Of a stretch of 64,000 nt of DNA, positions 33,501 through 45,600 are shown piece by piece. Source of the stretch: Anopheles merus (lineage: Eukaryota; Arthropoda; Insecta; Diptera; Culicidae). The stretch is taken from contig NC_054082.1 of assembly GCF_017562075.2 (NCBI RefSeq), forward strand, positions 56,772,136 to 56,836,135. Direction: 5' to 3'. Below the pieces are notes generated by a model. That model had not been told where the DNA came from and made no database searches. It worked only from the letters and a program-made list of their open reading frames with translations. The stretch's first letter is position 1. Each line of letters starts with the position of its first letter. Both the position numbers and the translations under genes were made by a program.

Positions 33501-35127
33501 AGTACATCCCTAATAGGTTCTTTAAATGATTTTTTAGTTCTATTATTAGAAAAGTACAGTGAAATCGTATATTTGCGTTGTTTAATGCTAATAGACGTCG
33601 AGCGACATTGTCTTGCGTGACATAAAGTAGCTCAATTTTGCTTCATCCGGTACAGCTGAGTTATGTTTGTTTATCAGCGAGGATAATGTCAAACTCTAAT
33701 AAAGTATAACTCTTTTTTAACCTATTTCGCTTATGTTTATAAACAAAAAATAGGCAGATTGGATGGGTTAATTGAGCTTCTTTAAACTACGCGATGTGTA
33801 ACTTATCATTGCAATTCATCGAAAACTCATCATATTTCAACAAGAGCTAGCGCGAGACAATAGTGGGCTTCGTTTATTTGCACGGTTATCTTGCACTGAT
33901 GTTGTGTTTTGACAAATTTTGCAAAAGATGCGCTGTTGTCTATATATAAGGCGACCGACCTAAGTTTGTCAAGAAGATACTACGCAATGATCCGAAAAAT
34001 ATTCTTAATATAAAATTGATGATGGTTCATGAAGACAAGAAGTAATCAAAATTCTGTGATTAGGCAGTGGTTAGAGATAATATGAAGACAGAATTTCTAC
34101 CTATGATTGACAAACATAAACATTAGCTAAATAATATGTTTGATAGTTTATTATTTGAAGTACTACATTTTGAAGACTTATGTTTTTTTTATTAGACTTC
34201 ATTAATACATTCTTATGCCTGTTTTTTTCTTAACATATTAACTTTTTTCACAACAAAGTGCTAATTTGTGAAGAAAGAAAACCTAGAAAGTACTCTATAA
34301 CTTGTGCTGATAATTTTCTGACGGTTGTGATAAAACATAAAAACATTGTTCATACAACCACTTTCTATTTGCCTGTATAATCGAACACAATTACATGGTT
34401 GTTACAGATAAAATCTGATCACTTCTTCAATTGCTTATGAAATTAAACCGATTTGGTCCTTCCTTATCACGCTACAATCGACGCGCATATATCCGAGCTT
34501 TCTTTATTTACTTTACTTTACTCATGAGGAGAACCTCAAAATCGTTGGTTACACGTCCTCCAAATCCAATGACGTACCGAAACCTCTCAAAACTCAGAGA
34601 CCTTTCAACCACTCAATTTATCTCCATTTGTTTAAACCAATCAACCCTTGGCGGCAAACGCACGTTTAACATCCTTACTGGAGGAACCGTAGAATACCAA
34701 AATGATAGGAAAAGCAATATCCTTGAGAGATAAGCAAACTCTTTTCTTCACTTGTCTCGATACATGGGCTTGAACCGCTCAATTCCTGTGCGTTTTTATG
34801 TTGCTTTATCCATTCTTTTGCCAACAACCATTACGGAAATGCCTTCGGAAGCAATATAATAACTTAGTAGGGAGAACGTTTGTCGATCGGTAGGCCAAAG
34901 CGAATCTCCCTTTTTCGTCACTATGTATGCTCTACATACAACTTCAAATGAAATTTGCATGAAAGATTCCTTCCACGATGGTTCCAATACCATTAATACT
35001 TCTAAATTTTGCATGGATTTTTCTTTTAACATCATCACGTTATTTTATCAGTATTGGTAGGTTTTGCAGGAACAAAATGGGAAAAATTGATAGAGAATCG
35101 AAAATATGATCAAATCATACCAGTTTA
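30557..35127. other. No gene recognised; a possible hAT-like end
   Basis: AT-rich sequence with ORFs under about 100 codons and no motifs. At about 33301-33500 the segment ends in ggtaccctaaattcgccacc, which inverted resembles hAT termini seen elsewhere (GGTGGCGAATTTAGGGTACC), suggesting a degraded element. A TATA-like tctatatataag lies at 33948-33959 with no gene behind it. Confidence 0.45.
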
Positions 35128-35953
35128 TTTATGACTGAACACTGCTATGACATCAGTAACTTACCTTATTTTTAACGATATGCAATATTTCAACATTTAA
35201 AGTTTGTTCACATAAGTGGTGTTGTTGGGAACTAAAACCAAGGGGGAATGAATTTTCGCCAAAACAATTTATTAAAATATAACGCGCCAAATTTTTTTTC
35301 GGCAGTTGGTTTTGAAAGGGCTGATTCCTGTCTTGCGGCCCCCTTTTTAACCCTTTTCTTAGGTTACGCTTCGTGCCATGTTCGTTTTACGCCTACGCTC
35401 GTTTTAAATGTCTCGTTTATGACAGGTATTTGGATACCTTTGATGCGAGGCTCCAACAGGTGTTTTAAAATGTTACATCAATATCACATGCTGTATCATG
35501 ATGGCTACTATCACAAGGTGTCGATTAACATTAATAGAAAGAAGAAATAAATTACATACCTTTAATACTTTTAATTTTAATTCAGATTCGGAACAGAATC
35601 AGTGACTTGTCTAAAAATATTTGTACGGATGATATTTCATGTTTTTACCGATGGGTTATGTATCAAAATTTACATTCTTGACATACAATAATTATTTATT
35701 TATTTCGACAAATTTAGGGTCTGATACTAAAAGTAATCCTGCCTGTTACTGAGTGCGTACAAATCTAATATCCTAGATTTAAAGCTCTGCGTAGGCAAAT
35801 GGAAGTCAAAAGATTCAATTCGAAATATGTTTTGCATCATAGTTATGCTTACTCATTTTTACTATTCAGGGCCAGGTCATATATACCAGGTCTCAGCAAA
35901 TTTCAAGTTGTCCTCAAACTTTTCACGTACAGTAGCTGCAACCCTGCAATTGG

Positions 35954-36163
35954 GCCGGTCTGGTGGTACAGTTGTCAACTCGTACAACTTAACAACATGC
36001 CCGTCATGGGTTCAAGTCCCGAATAGACCGTGCCCCAATACGTGTAGGACTGACTACCCTGCTATGGTAACAATAAGTCACTGAAAGCAAAGCTCACTTC
36101 ACTAGTGGGTACAGGCAGGCCTTGACCGGCAGCGGTTGTTGTGCCAAAAGAAAAAGAAGAAGA
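35954..36163 (+). mobile_element. SINE (copy B counterpart of 827-1036)
   Basis: Essentially identical to the copy A element, including the target duplication. The insertion therefore predates the duplication or the haplotype split. Confidence 0.85.
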
Positions 36164-36982
36164 GTTGCAACCCTAACTCTTGCGCCTAATTTATGTCATG
36201 CTTTACATCAGACATGTGTAACATTTCAGGCTTCCTGGCCTGTTCTTTAAACCAAATATCCCAGTACCTTCACATATTGATCGAGGATATTCTTGAGTTA
36301 TCATGTTAAAATTCCAGATTAACATACTTTGTCTGTTCTATTCGAGCCAAAAAGCTCAAAACCATCAAAGTTGAAAATCAGGCAATTGATGATATACTAA
36401 TGATAAAATGGATAAAAGTGCTATGAATAAAAATGCCATATACTAATGATAAAATGGATAAAAGTGCACATCTTGTGGACAAGATGTAGAAATAATTAAA
36501 CTCTATTCTAAGAGACAATTTTTAAAAATCGTTTTTTCCTTTGTACCTGTTTTATCTTCTTATATGCATAGGTAAAGCTACTTCGTAATTTTTAGTAGAT
36601 TTTGAAATTCCCTTTACTATTGCAGCTAGAGTAAATTTACTGAATAAACTGACCCTAAAACGAATTAATTCTTGCGGTAACGCTATCTGCCTCGCTATTA
36701 ATTGTCATCTAAGGAAATCAGTGTTTTTCTACATTGGCCTGGATTTTTTTCTTATACAGCAGGTCGAATTGATTTTTATACTATACCATGCACCTCTCAG
36801 TGAATAATTACATTTGAAGAAAGGAAGTACCTAGCGAGCCTAACAAGCAGGCCCTTCAATACCTAGGAAAGTTGTTTTTAATTACCGCCTCTAAATTTAC
36901 TAAAGTTAATCTGTTTTAAAATCATATCATCTAGATATCATCAGGAATATAATCAAATTAAAATTATTATGCCTTGGGCTAC

Positions 36983-37734
36983 AGATAAACCAGGCAAAGA
37001 CCAAACTGATGGTGGCAACATCAGTGTCGCTACCAACAACCAATGCAAACTTACCTAGGCGTGACGTACAGATAGGTGAACGCACTTTTGAAGTCGTCAA
37101 CACAATTCACCTATCTTGGGTCAAAGGTCAGCAACGACAATAGCATGGTAGCTGAGTTGCGCGCAAGGATGCATGCTGCCAAACCGTCATTCTTCAGACT
37201 GAAAAACCAGATCACCTCAAAGAAACTGTCACGACGGACGGAAGCTGTGGCTATATAGCACTTTTCCATGACATGAACACTGTTCTGACGATTCAAATCT
37301 GACGAAACCCTCTCTACCGCGTTCGAGAGGAAGATTCTCAGAAGGATTATTGGCCCCGTGTAAGACAATGGTCAAATATAATTTAGCCAGTCTCATAGTA
37401 CAGTCCTCAACTCGTACGACTTAACAACAAGCCCGTCATGGGTTCAAGTCCCAACTAGACCGTGCCGCCATACGTAGGACTGAATATTCTGCTATGGGGG
37501 GTAATCCAAAAGTCACTGTAAGCCAACCCCAAAAGTTGTACAGGCAGGCCTTGACCGACAACGGTTGTTGAGCCAAAAGAAGAAGAAGAAGATAAGACAA
37601 TGGAGGGGCCGTTACAACGACGAGCTATACGCGAGATGTAAGGCAACCTCACTGTCGTGTATCGTATTAAGCTCGCCAGGCTCCGGTGGGCTGGCCGTGT
37701 TGTACGCATGGAAATGGACGACGGATAAGTAAGT
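36983..37734 (+). mobile_element. RTE relic (copy B)
   Basis: Counterpart of 1855-2605, with the same stops, the same nested SINE and the same flanking direct repeats. The broken frame is shared by both copies, so these lesions are old and not sequencing errors. Confidence 0.75.
37386..37592 (+). mobile_element. SINE nested in RTE relic (copy B)
   Basis: Counterpart of 2258-2463, with one extra C in the body and the same taagacaatgg duplication at both flanks. Confidence 0.85.
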
Positions 37735-38215
37735 AACCACATATAAATGCACTAAAGTTAAACTATTTAATAATCTGATCATCTAAATATTATCTGAAAT
37801 GGAATCAAATCAAAATTATTAGTCTCAGCTGATGTGATTACCGAAGAAGTTTCTTCTAATTATGGTCATGCGGTAACAACTATCATTTTTTAACCATTTC
37901 AAAAACAGATAAGAGTATATTCTCTGTAAATGTACAATAAATCGGTGTTAAGTCGCTGTTTGCAACTTAATACATTTAATTTAAACTTTATTGATTCGTT
38001 AAGTTTTTCACATTTTCGAATGTACATTAAATACTCACATTTTACTCAGTTTAACTTTCTTGTTGACACTATTAATTTTCTATGTTTATTCTGCTGTAGC
38101 AGTGCGATATCAATAAGAAAACACTACTATTGTTTGTTGCCAGAGAAAATAGTTTTATTGTTTATTGCATTTTAATTGGTTCTATTGTCCTGTCTTGTGT
38201 TAACCTTGGGCTTTG

Positions 38216-38416
38216 TTAGTTTGCACGAGCCTTGCTGCACACGCATGTATCTTTGACGCACTTTCCTTCATCGAAGTCCTTGGCATGGCACCGCTGTAGA
38301 CAAGCCTTAGCAGCGGCCTTCGGATTTTTGCTACTGCAGACATCGGCACTGAATCCAGCTCCGAACAGCGAGCACAGAGCGAGGACAGCGAACAAGAATG
38401 CGAAAGTGAATTTCAT
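38216..38416 (-). CDS. Small secreted CS-alpha/beta (defensin-like) peptide, copy B
   Basis: The 66-residue product is identical to that of 3087-3287: signal peptide of about 24 residues and a mature six-cysteine peptide with C-x11-C-x3-C-x9-C-x4-C-x-C. It starts at the ATG at 38416, below a minus-strand TATAAAA at 38479-38485. AATAAA signals lie just past the stop. The second peptide gene follows about 1.9 kb away on the same strand with the same cysteine spacing, so the two probably arose by tandem duplication. The function is not known. Confidence 0.82.
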   Translation of the reverse strand: MKFTFAFLFAVLALCSLFGAGFSADVCSSKNPKAAAKACLQRCHAKDFDEGKCVKDTCVCSKARAN

Positions 38417-38478
38417 CTTGAAGCACTACTTCTGGCTTTACTTTCCTTGCAAATGCTGCACGACAACCGAATTCTCCC

Positions 38479-38485
38479 TTTTATA
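38479..38485 (-). promoter_or_regulatory. TATA box of the peptide gene (copy B)
   Basis: TATAAAA on the minus strand, 63 bases above the ATG at 38416; the same as in copy A. Confidence 0.65.
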
Positions 38486-39295
38486 TGGTCGGTGACTGGG
38501 TAATCAATTGCTCATGTTTTGGAGGCCTTCTCCGAAGTCCCTGAAAACGCCAAACCATTTGTTCAAACAGTTGATAAAATTGATACGCAAAACAGCTGTT
38601 TAATTACAGGAATATTCTAGATTTTCTAAATCTCTGCAAATGGATCATACGACAAGCAGATTTTACAAAAGTGTTATCTGTACCATGCGCAAAGAGATAT
38701 TTTCGTTGTTTAGCGACTGTCCAATTGTACGTTTCAAGAACAAAATGTTAGCTCTGTTGCCACAATACGTAGATTTGTAAAAAAGACCCAACAACAAATT
38801 CAGGTGAACAATTTTAAAGTAATTTAATTCTATAGTAAAAATTCAAGAATTTTTATTATTTTGTTTCCTCAAGTCAACAACAGTTTTTTTGGCTGGCCTC
38901 AACGGTCTTAAACGCCTTGTGTCTACCGGCACAGCATAAACCATTATGTTTGATTCAAATACTTTTTTTTAAATAGAAAATTTGTCTAATTTGTATAATA
39001 TTTATAACCTTATACTTTTTGTTGTTGATTGATTTGTATATGTTGGTCATGTAGTCAGTTTTTCACTGCTTTTGTCGGTTGTGGGCTTTATTTATTATTA
39101 TTTACACGTTTGTTCTATTGAAGTCGCTGGCTTTTGGCTGATTAATGATCGTCACATCGCTGTATTTTGTGAGCATTATTCTCACCAACTCTCTCAAATG
39201 CGAGTGTAGTTGGATGAGTCTGATTGATGAAATTTCAAATGTTAAATAAAATGCTAAAAATTAAAAAATAAATAAAAAAACGTTTTTATTAGACT

Positions 39296-39499
39296 TCTTC
39301 TTCTTCTTTGGCTCAACAACCGTTGTCGGTCAAGGCCTGCCTGTACCACTTGTGGGCTTTGGCTTTCAGTGACTAATTGATTTCCCCCCATAGCAGGATA
39401 GTCAATCCTACGTATGGCCGCACGGTCTATTTGGGGATCTAACCCATGACGGGCATGTTGTTAAGTCGTACGAGTTGACGACTGTACTACGAGACCGGC
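39296..39499 (-). mobile_element. SINE, reverse orientation (copy B)
   Basis: Counterpart of 4165-4368, with the same 13-bp duplication tttttattagact on both sides. Confidence 0.88.
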
Positions 39500-40321
39500 T
39501 TTTTATTAGACTACTAAATATAATTAATGGAATGTTTACTATGTGATATTTTTTATATTTATTATTAAATTCTATTTTAATCCTCTAGAAATGTGTAACA
39601 AAGTTGCTAATATTAATCATACGGCATGCGGTGTAGGATGAATATTATTTTTGAACACGTTTTACCACGTTTTCCATCACACTTAGAAATCCGTCACGTC
39701 ATGGAAAATTCATAGAAATCCCAAATCAATTGACGATCTTTTGAACTTATTCGGGGTTTTCTTGTTTGGCACAATAACCATAATCGATCTAAGCCTACCA
39801 TAAGCTTGTTTCCTTGGATATTTTTTTAAATTTGTTGCTTAATTGTACGCATAACTGCACATAATACTCACAAAATAAAATAAAGCAACTATTGTTTCCA
39901 GGTAACTGCCGCTATCGTTCCTCTGCTATGGAGTTTAAGAAAGTGGCCGTAAGACTTTTTCGTTTTCCCATAACTGGATAAATAGGTGTTACAAACGATG
40001 TTTTTTTTTTTCGTTTTGTAAAAGCTCGTTTACGTGCATAACAAGAATCAAATACCAGTTGTTATGCACGTTGATAGTTGATAGTTGGTTCATCTGCATC
40101 ATGCATGTACACGTATGAAATTTTGTTTATTTTCCTACATCATTTAAAAACCATTTTGATATACTGATCTGATAGTCGATAGTCGACTATAATAAATAAA
40201 TAATAGTCCATAGTTTGAATCTAATTTATATTGTATGCTAATGGAAAACGCACAAAAATCTACTAATTATTTATAATAATTTAATTCTTTTATTGTCACT
40301 GTCAATGCACTATAATCACGC

Positions 40322-40513
40322 TTAAGAACAAACGCAGTTGCCGTTTAAACATTGGCCTCCTTTGAATTTTAAATCAACGCACTTCAATGGGCAGATGATT
40401 GCACCTGCAGAAGGTAAGATTTCCCCACAAATCATATCAGCTTTGGTTTCTACGGCGAAGAATATCAGCGATGCAAAGGTCGTTGCAGCGAGGAAGAAGG
40501 AAAAAAAATTCAT
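40322..40513 (-). CDS. Second secreted CS-alpha/beta peptide, intact copy
   Basis: The product has 63 residues from the ATG at 40513; an in-frame TTG six bases upstream is not a credible start. A hydrophobic signal peptide (about residues 1-25, FFSFFLAATTFASLIFF) leads to a mature peptide that includes KGGQCLNGNCVCS at the C-terminus. The six cysteines are spaced C-x11-C-x3-C-x9-C-x4-C-x-C, the same as the neighbouring peptide despite almost no other identity. Minus-strand TATAAAA lies at 40601-40607 and AATAAA at 40289-40294. The CS-alpha/beta fold is inferred from cysteine spacing. Whether it is antimicrobial, a signalling ligand or something else cannot be told. The copy A allele has a one-base frameshift. 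Confidence 0.78.
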   Translation of the reverse strand: MNFFSFFLAATTFASLIFFAVETKADMICGEILPSAGAIICPLKCVDLKFKGGQCLNGNCVCS

Positions 40514-40600
40514 TTCCAATTCTTATTTTGTGATGTTTAATCTATTCAAGTAATCTTGCTCGTGTACTACACATACGTGCTATTGTTCGAATTGAAGGTG

Positions 40601-40607
40601 TTTTATA
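40601..40607 (-). promoter_or_regulatory. TATA box of the second peptide gene (copy B)
   Basis: TATAAAA on the minus strand, about 88 bases upstream of the ATG at 40513. Confidence 0.55.
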
Positions 40608-41514
40608 CTTTGAATAGATTTCAGTTAGCCAGCCCACACAAAACAGCACTTTATGGCTTCAACAAATACAACGCATTTCTGCGAATTTTTACCAACTTCA
40701 GCAATATTCCACCTGATTAAATTGAGTAGACACAAACAATCTGAATCCACATCGTGTGCATGACATATGCAGAACAGTGCTATATATATTTTTCAAATGT
40801 TGTAAATGTAAAATTCGAATGTTGTATAAAAATTATGATAAGTCTTCCAAATAGAAAAAAAAAACTTTTGTTTATATTTTACTTATCAAACAATTAGATA
40901 AAATAGTTTATCATCAATAAAAAATGATACACGTGATAGTTTAAATGTTACATTAAAAGACGAAAGACATTGCATTTTGTTCCTACAGCTGAACATTACA
41001 CTTTACGTGGCACATATAACGTATGCATTTCAATTGTTTGAACAAGTGCCTCGCATCTGCAAAGAAGCTACAACCATGGAACTTGTATTTTATAAGAATT
41101 TGGAGTTTGTCTCTCGTTGGGATCGGTTCACAAAGGGTGTAAAAATGGCTAATCTTTTTTTAACGAGATATGATATTTCTTAGCTCATCGAGGGGTTTTA
41201 CGAAACAAGTTATCAAACAGAAATATTCCGCTAGTTTAAGTAAAACATTACTCAACTTAGTTGTATTTATCGCGGCTACCACGATTTTCTGAAAAAAATT
41301 GATTTAATGTATTAGTATTTTTGAATAAATTTGATGGTTTTTAGACTCTTATTATTTATTTTATAGGTTTCGTAGGAGCAAATTTGATTATCTTTGCTCT
41401 TTGAATTATTTAAAAATGGTTGCAAAAAGGTAACATATTTTGCATTAAACAATATGTGTATCAACTCAGTACTAGTCGAGAAGAGATTGTACTTTATTTG
41501 ATATAGTGTTGCTT

Positions 41515-41864
41515 TTAGGTAAACAAGCTCCAGTTAACGAACAACGTTCGCCAACTGGAGTGACGTTCCTATGGATTGATTGTTTTGATTCACGTTGACT
41601 GGAATAAACATACCAAACTTTTTTTTCATTTATGTTGATATAAAGTATAGTAATTCATGTAATGGCATAAATTAATAGCAAACGTAGGCAAAAGACCCCA
41701 AATTTGTGTGGAAAATGCCCATTTGCAACAAATTTCTCTTCATGAGATTCCGGATGTTTCATATTTTGCCGTTTAAGTGTTCGTTAAATGAGAATCCAGT
41801 TAGCGAACCTCCAGTTACATAACACTCCAGTTACAACACATCCAGTTAGCGTTCACCTACTGTA
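41515..41864. mobile_element. Putative pogo/Tc1-type MITE (copy B)
   Basis: Counterpart of 6379-6728, with the same inverted ends and internal CCAGTTARCG motifs. Confidence 0.45.
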
Positions 41865-42538
41865 TTTATCATTTAAAAAAAATTCACTACTTTAAGCGAT
41901 CTCATGAATTTCATAGCCAAAGTGCGGATTAGCGAGATGCCAATTAACGATCATGTGTATTTAAAAGGAGAAGACTCTCGAGCGTGCACATGCGTTCTTT
42001 AAAAAAACAATCTAAATTTAATTTCTACAGTGTACAATCGAGCGCTTCATAACTGGATGCAAAACTACATAGCTGTTTTAAAAACTTCTCTTAATAATTT
42101 AAAACATTCCGCCGATTAGATCCAATAGTCCATTATATGATTTGAAACCCTATATGTCATTCAGCGTTCATAAGCTTTCGTAACAATAGTTAATTATATA
42201 AATCCATGACTGTTGAATGAATAAAACGGCACAAAATTATAATACCACATGAAAACATTCAACATTGGTAAAATAACTAATATAGCGTGCGCTATCATTA
42301 AATAACACCGGGTTTTTTTCACTGTGGGCTCATAAACCTGTCAATTGTCAAAATAAACTACAAAACAAACACATGGTGCTTCTAATTGTCAGCCGATGTA
42401 AATTTTTATTGCTGGTACCGGACAATTGTGGCGATTATTTAACAAAATTGCAGTTTCCGTGTCAAAAGTGTTGTTTTATAAACAGTATTGATTAGTTATG
42501 TATCAAAGTGCGCAGTTTTTGTATTAAACTATATAGTA

Positions 42539-42625
42539 CAGTCTTTCCCAGAGTTACGCGAATAATGCATTCCGGAGACATTTGCATAACTCGGATTTTC
42601 GCGTAAGTCGAATATCACGTTTAAC
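42539..42625. mobile_element. Left half of a TIR element split by the I-type retrotransposon
   Basis: TA followed by cagtctttcccagagttacg. The inverted partner is at 48024-48070. The two halves bracket the retroelement, suggesting it landed inside a Tc1/mariner-type MITE with a TA target. Confidence 0.5.
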
Positions 42626-42629
42626 AGCC

Positions 42630-45600
42630 AAAATATATTCTATGGATAATGATTTTTGATTGAGTTTAGTTCATTCATGTAATTTATTACTTATTTGATG
42701 AAATTGGTGTGGAAAATTAGGTTAGTTCTGTGTTTTTAGTAATTTAAATTTTTTGAAAATGTTACCTTGGTGAGGATTCCGGTAAAACAAAAAAACGGAA
42801 AAACAGAGGTGAGCGAATTATTATAAACGATTCATATGAACCGGAAGAAATCTTCTTAATCGTGGAAAGTGTAACAAAAGGCATAAGTTTAGGCACATAC
42901 AACCCTTTTCTCTTTGCAAAGGCAACAGAAAACGTCATTGGAAATGCGCCATTGCAAACTACATTACTTAGAAATGGGAAGATCCTCATGGGAAGGTGAA
43001 AAACAGAAAAGATGCAGAAAAATTAAAAAAAAACTTAGTTGGGAAAAAACGGAAATACAAGTGAAAGTAGAAGAACACAAACCCCTTAACTCTTGCAAGG
43101 ATATAGTGAGATGTGATGCCTTCAAATTTATGACGGAAAATGAATTGAAAGAGGGTCTAATCAACGATCATGTCAGAGGTATATATTTTCAAAAGGAAAA
43201 ACTTTAATGATGAACTTGTTACTACAAGAACAGCCATCATAACATTCGACAAAACTAAACCGCCCAAGGACATACACATAGGATATTTTAAGAAAAAAGT
43301 GGAATTAAATATCCCTCTACTAATGAGATGCATGAAATGCATGTGGCTAGGTCACATTAAAGCGAAATGTTTTAGGGGAAAAAAATGTGCCAAGTGCAAC
43401 GAAAATTTTCACGAGACATGTAACAATCCCCCGAAATGTGCAGAATGTGGAGGCAACCGCTTTACCCTAGACAAAGAGTGCCCGATATTTGAAGATGAGT
43501 ATGAAATAAAAAGAATACAAACTATAAACAGAATCACACTAAGGGAAGCTAGAAAAATACGCAGAGACGCAGTGCCTGCAATTCCTAGGACGTACCTGTA
43601 AGAAACCTTCGAGAATACAATAGCTAGAAATAATAGTGCACATACCAACACAACAACTAATAGCCAACCAATAATATAGAACCAGAAAACGAAGAAGAAC
43701 AAAACAACCAAAGAATAATTATAGAAAAAGTAACAGAGACTCCAAAAAATTAAAAACCAATCCAATCGATTGAACAAAACGAAACGAATCACATAACAAA
43801 ATACATTGTAAACAGAGCATAAACTAATACAGAAAATGAAAATCACATAATAAACAGCTACCAAGAAAATGAACAAACAATAAGAAAAAGAACAAGAAAC
43901 GAAACAATAAATTTCAGCGACACTGAAGTATATCTGAGTGAATCAGAAGTATATCAAAGTGTCATTGAAAATTCTAGATACTTAAATGCAGCAGAAGAGT
44001 TAACCCCGCCAAATATTGAATAATTTGAACAGACAAGGTTTGAGCAGGAAAAATGATTTTTTTCAATATTATCCAAGCAAACATACAATCACTGAGAAAA
44101 AAAAAACAAAAAAGAATATTGAAATACCAGGGTACAACACCATTACAACAGATAGGTCAGATGGCTATGGAGGAAGGAGTATTCTTATAAAAAAAGGAAT
44201 AAAATACAAAGAAATCAATATCACAAATCAAGTAGAAACAATTTAAACCACAGCAATAGCAACACTCAAAACAAAAATGACTATTATATCAATATACATA
44301 GCACCACAGGCAAGTAATATAGATATAAAAAATACAATAGCCCAAATAATACACAATACCAAAGACAAGAAAAAAGTTTTAATAGTGGGCGACTTCAATG
44401 CGCACCACAGATACTGGGGTGATGATAAAACCGATAAAAAAGGTGAAATCATTCTTGAAGAATTTGAAAATTCAGAACTAATAATCCTACATAACAATAC
44501 ATACACATGCATTCCAACAGACAAAAACAAAAGAAAAACTTCAATAGACCTATCAATAATATCAAAAGATATATTCCTAGAAACAAACAAACAAATCACA
44601 GACTATCATATGGTCATATTACTCTAAAAATGAAAAACAGCTGCGCACCCACATTCGTTATAAATAAAAATAAAACATATAAACAAATAAATGAACTAGA
44701 TCACACAAAAATTAACACAATAAAATAATGCATTAATAAAATTAAACAGATAACTAAAAAGAATACTCACCGAACAAAACATAAACTAAAAGCATGGTGG
44801 AATGAAGAATTAAAAACTGCCTTTAAGAATCGAAACATAGCCAGAACTTCTTTTAATAATTCACGCACTATTAAAAACTCAATGGAATGCAATAAAAGAA
44901 CAGCTATCCTGATTTACAAAATAAAAAAAAACATAAAAGAGAACTATTTTACAACACTCTAGACAGTATAAACTCCCAAACTAATACCAAAGAACTATGG
45001 GACTTAGTATACAATATTAACAATAACAAAAATCATGCCAAAGAATCGAACATTATACACAATGATAATAAAATAGCCAAAGACTTTTTAGATTCAAACT
45101 TCGAAAAAAATAAACTATTTAAATTTAGAACAGATACAAGCAATGCAACTCAAATAGACATGGATTTAATTAATAAGGAAATATACATGAAAACTACTAA
45201 AAACAAGAAAAATACAGCACCAGGAATAGACAAAATAACTTACGAAATGCTTCGTAGCATAAACGAAGAAACATTCAAGATCATCATAAAAGATGCAAAC
45301 AATATGTGGATGAAAGGAAAAATATACAAAAATCTAAAACAAATCAAAATTATAGCCATACCAAAACCAGAAAAAGATCCAAACAATATAAAGAATTACA
45401 TACCAATCGCGCTCATTCCGACTCCTACAAAAATTCTAAACTCTGCAGTACTCCTCAAACTAAATAGGCACATAGAATTAAGAAAGATTCTACCAGAAAC
45501 CTCTGTCGGCTTTAGAAAACACAAAACAATAAATCAATGCATAAATTACCTAACAAATCAAGTATACCAAAACAAAAGAAAAAATAACATGACCGGGGCA

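Noticed and set aside
40514..40519. Two-residue longer start (TTG) for the second peptide
   Set aside because: Non-ATG start six bases upstream of a normal ATG; not credible in an insect gene.
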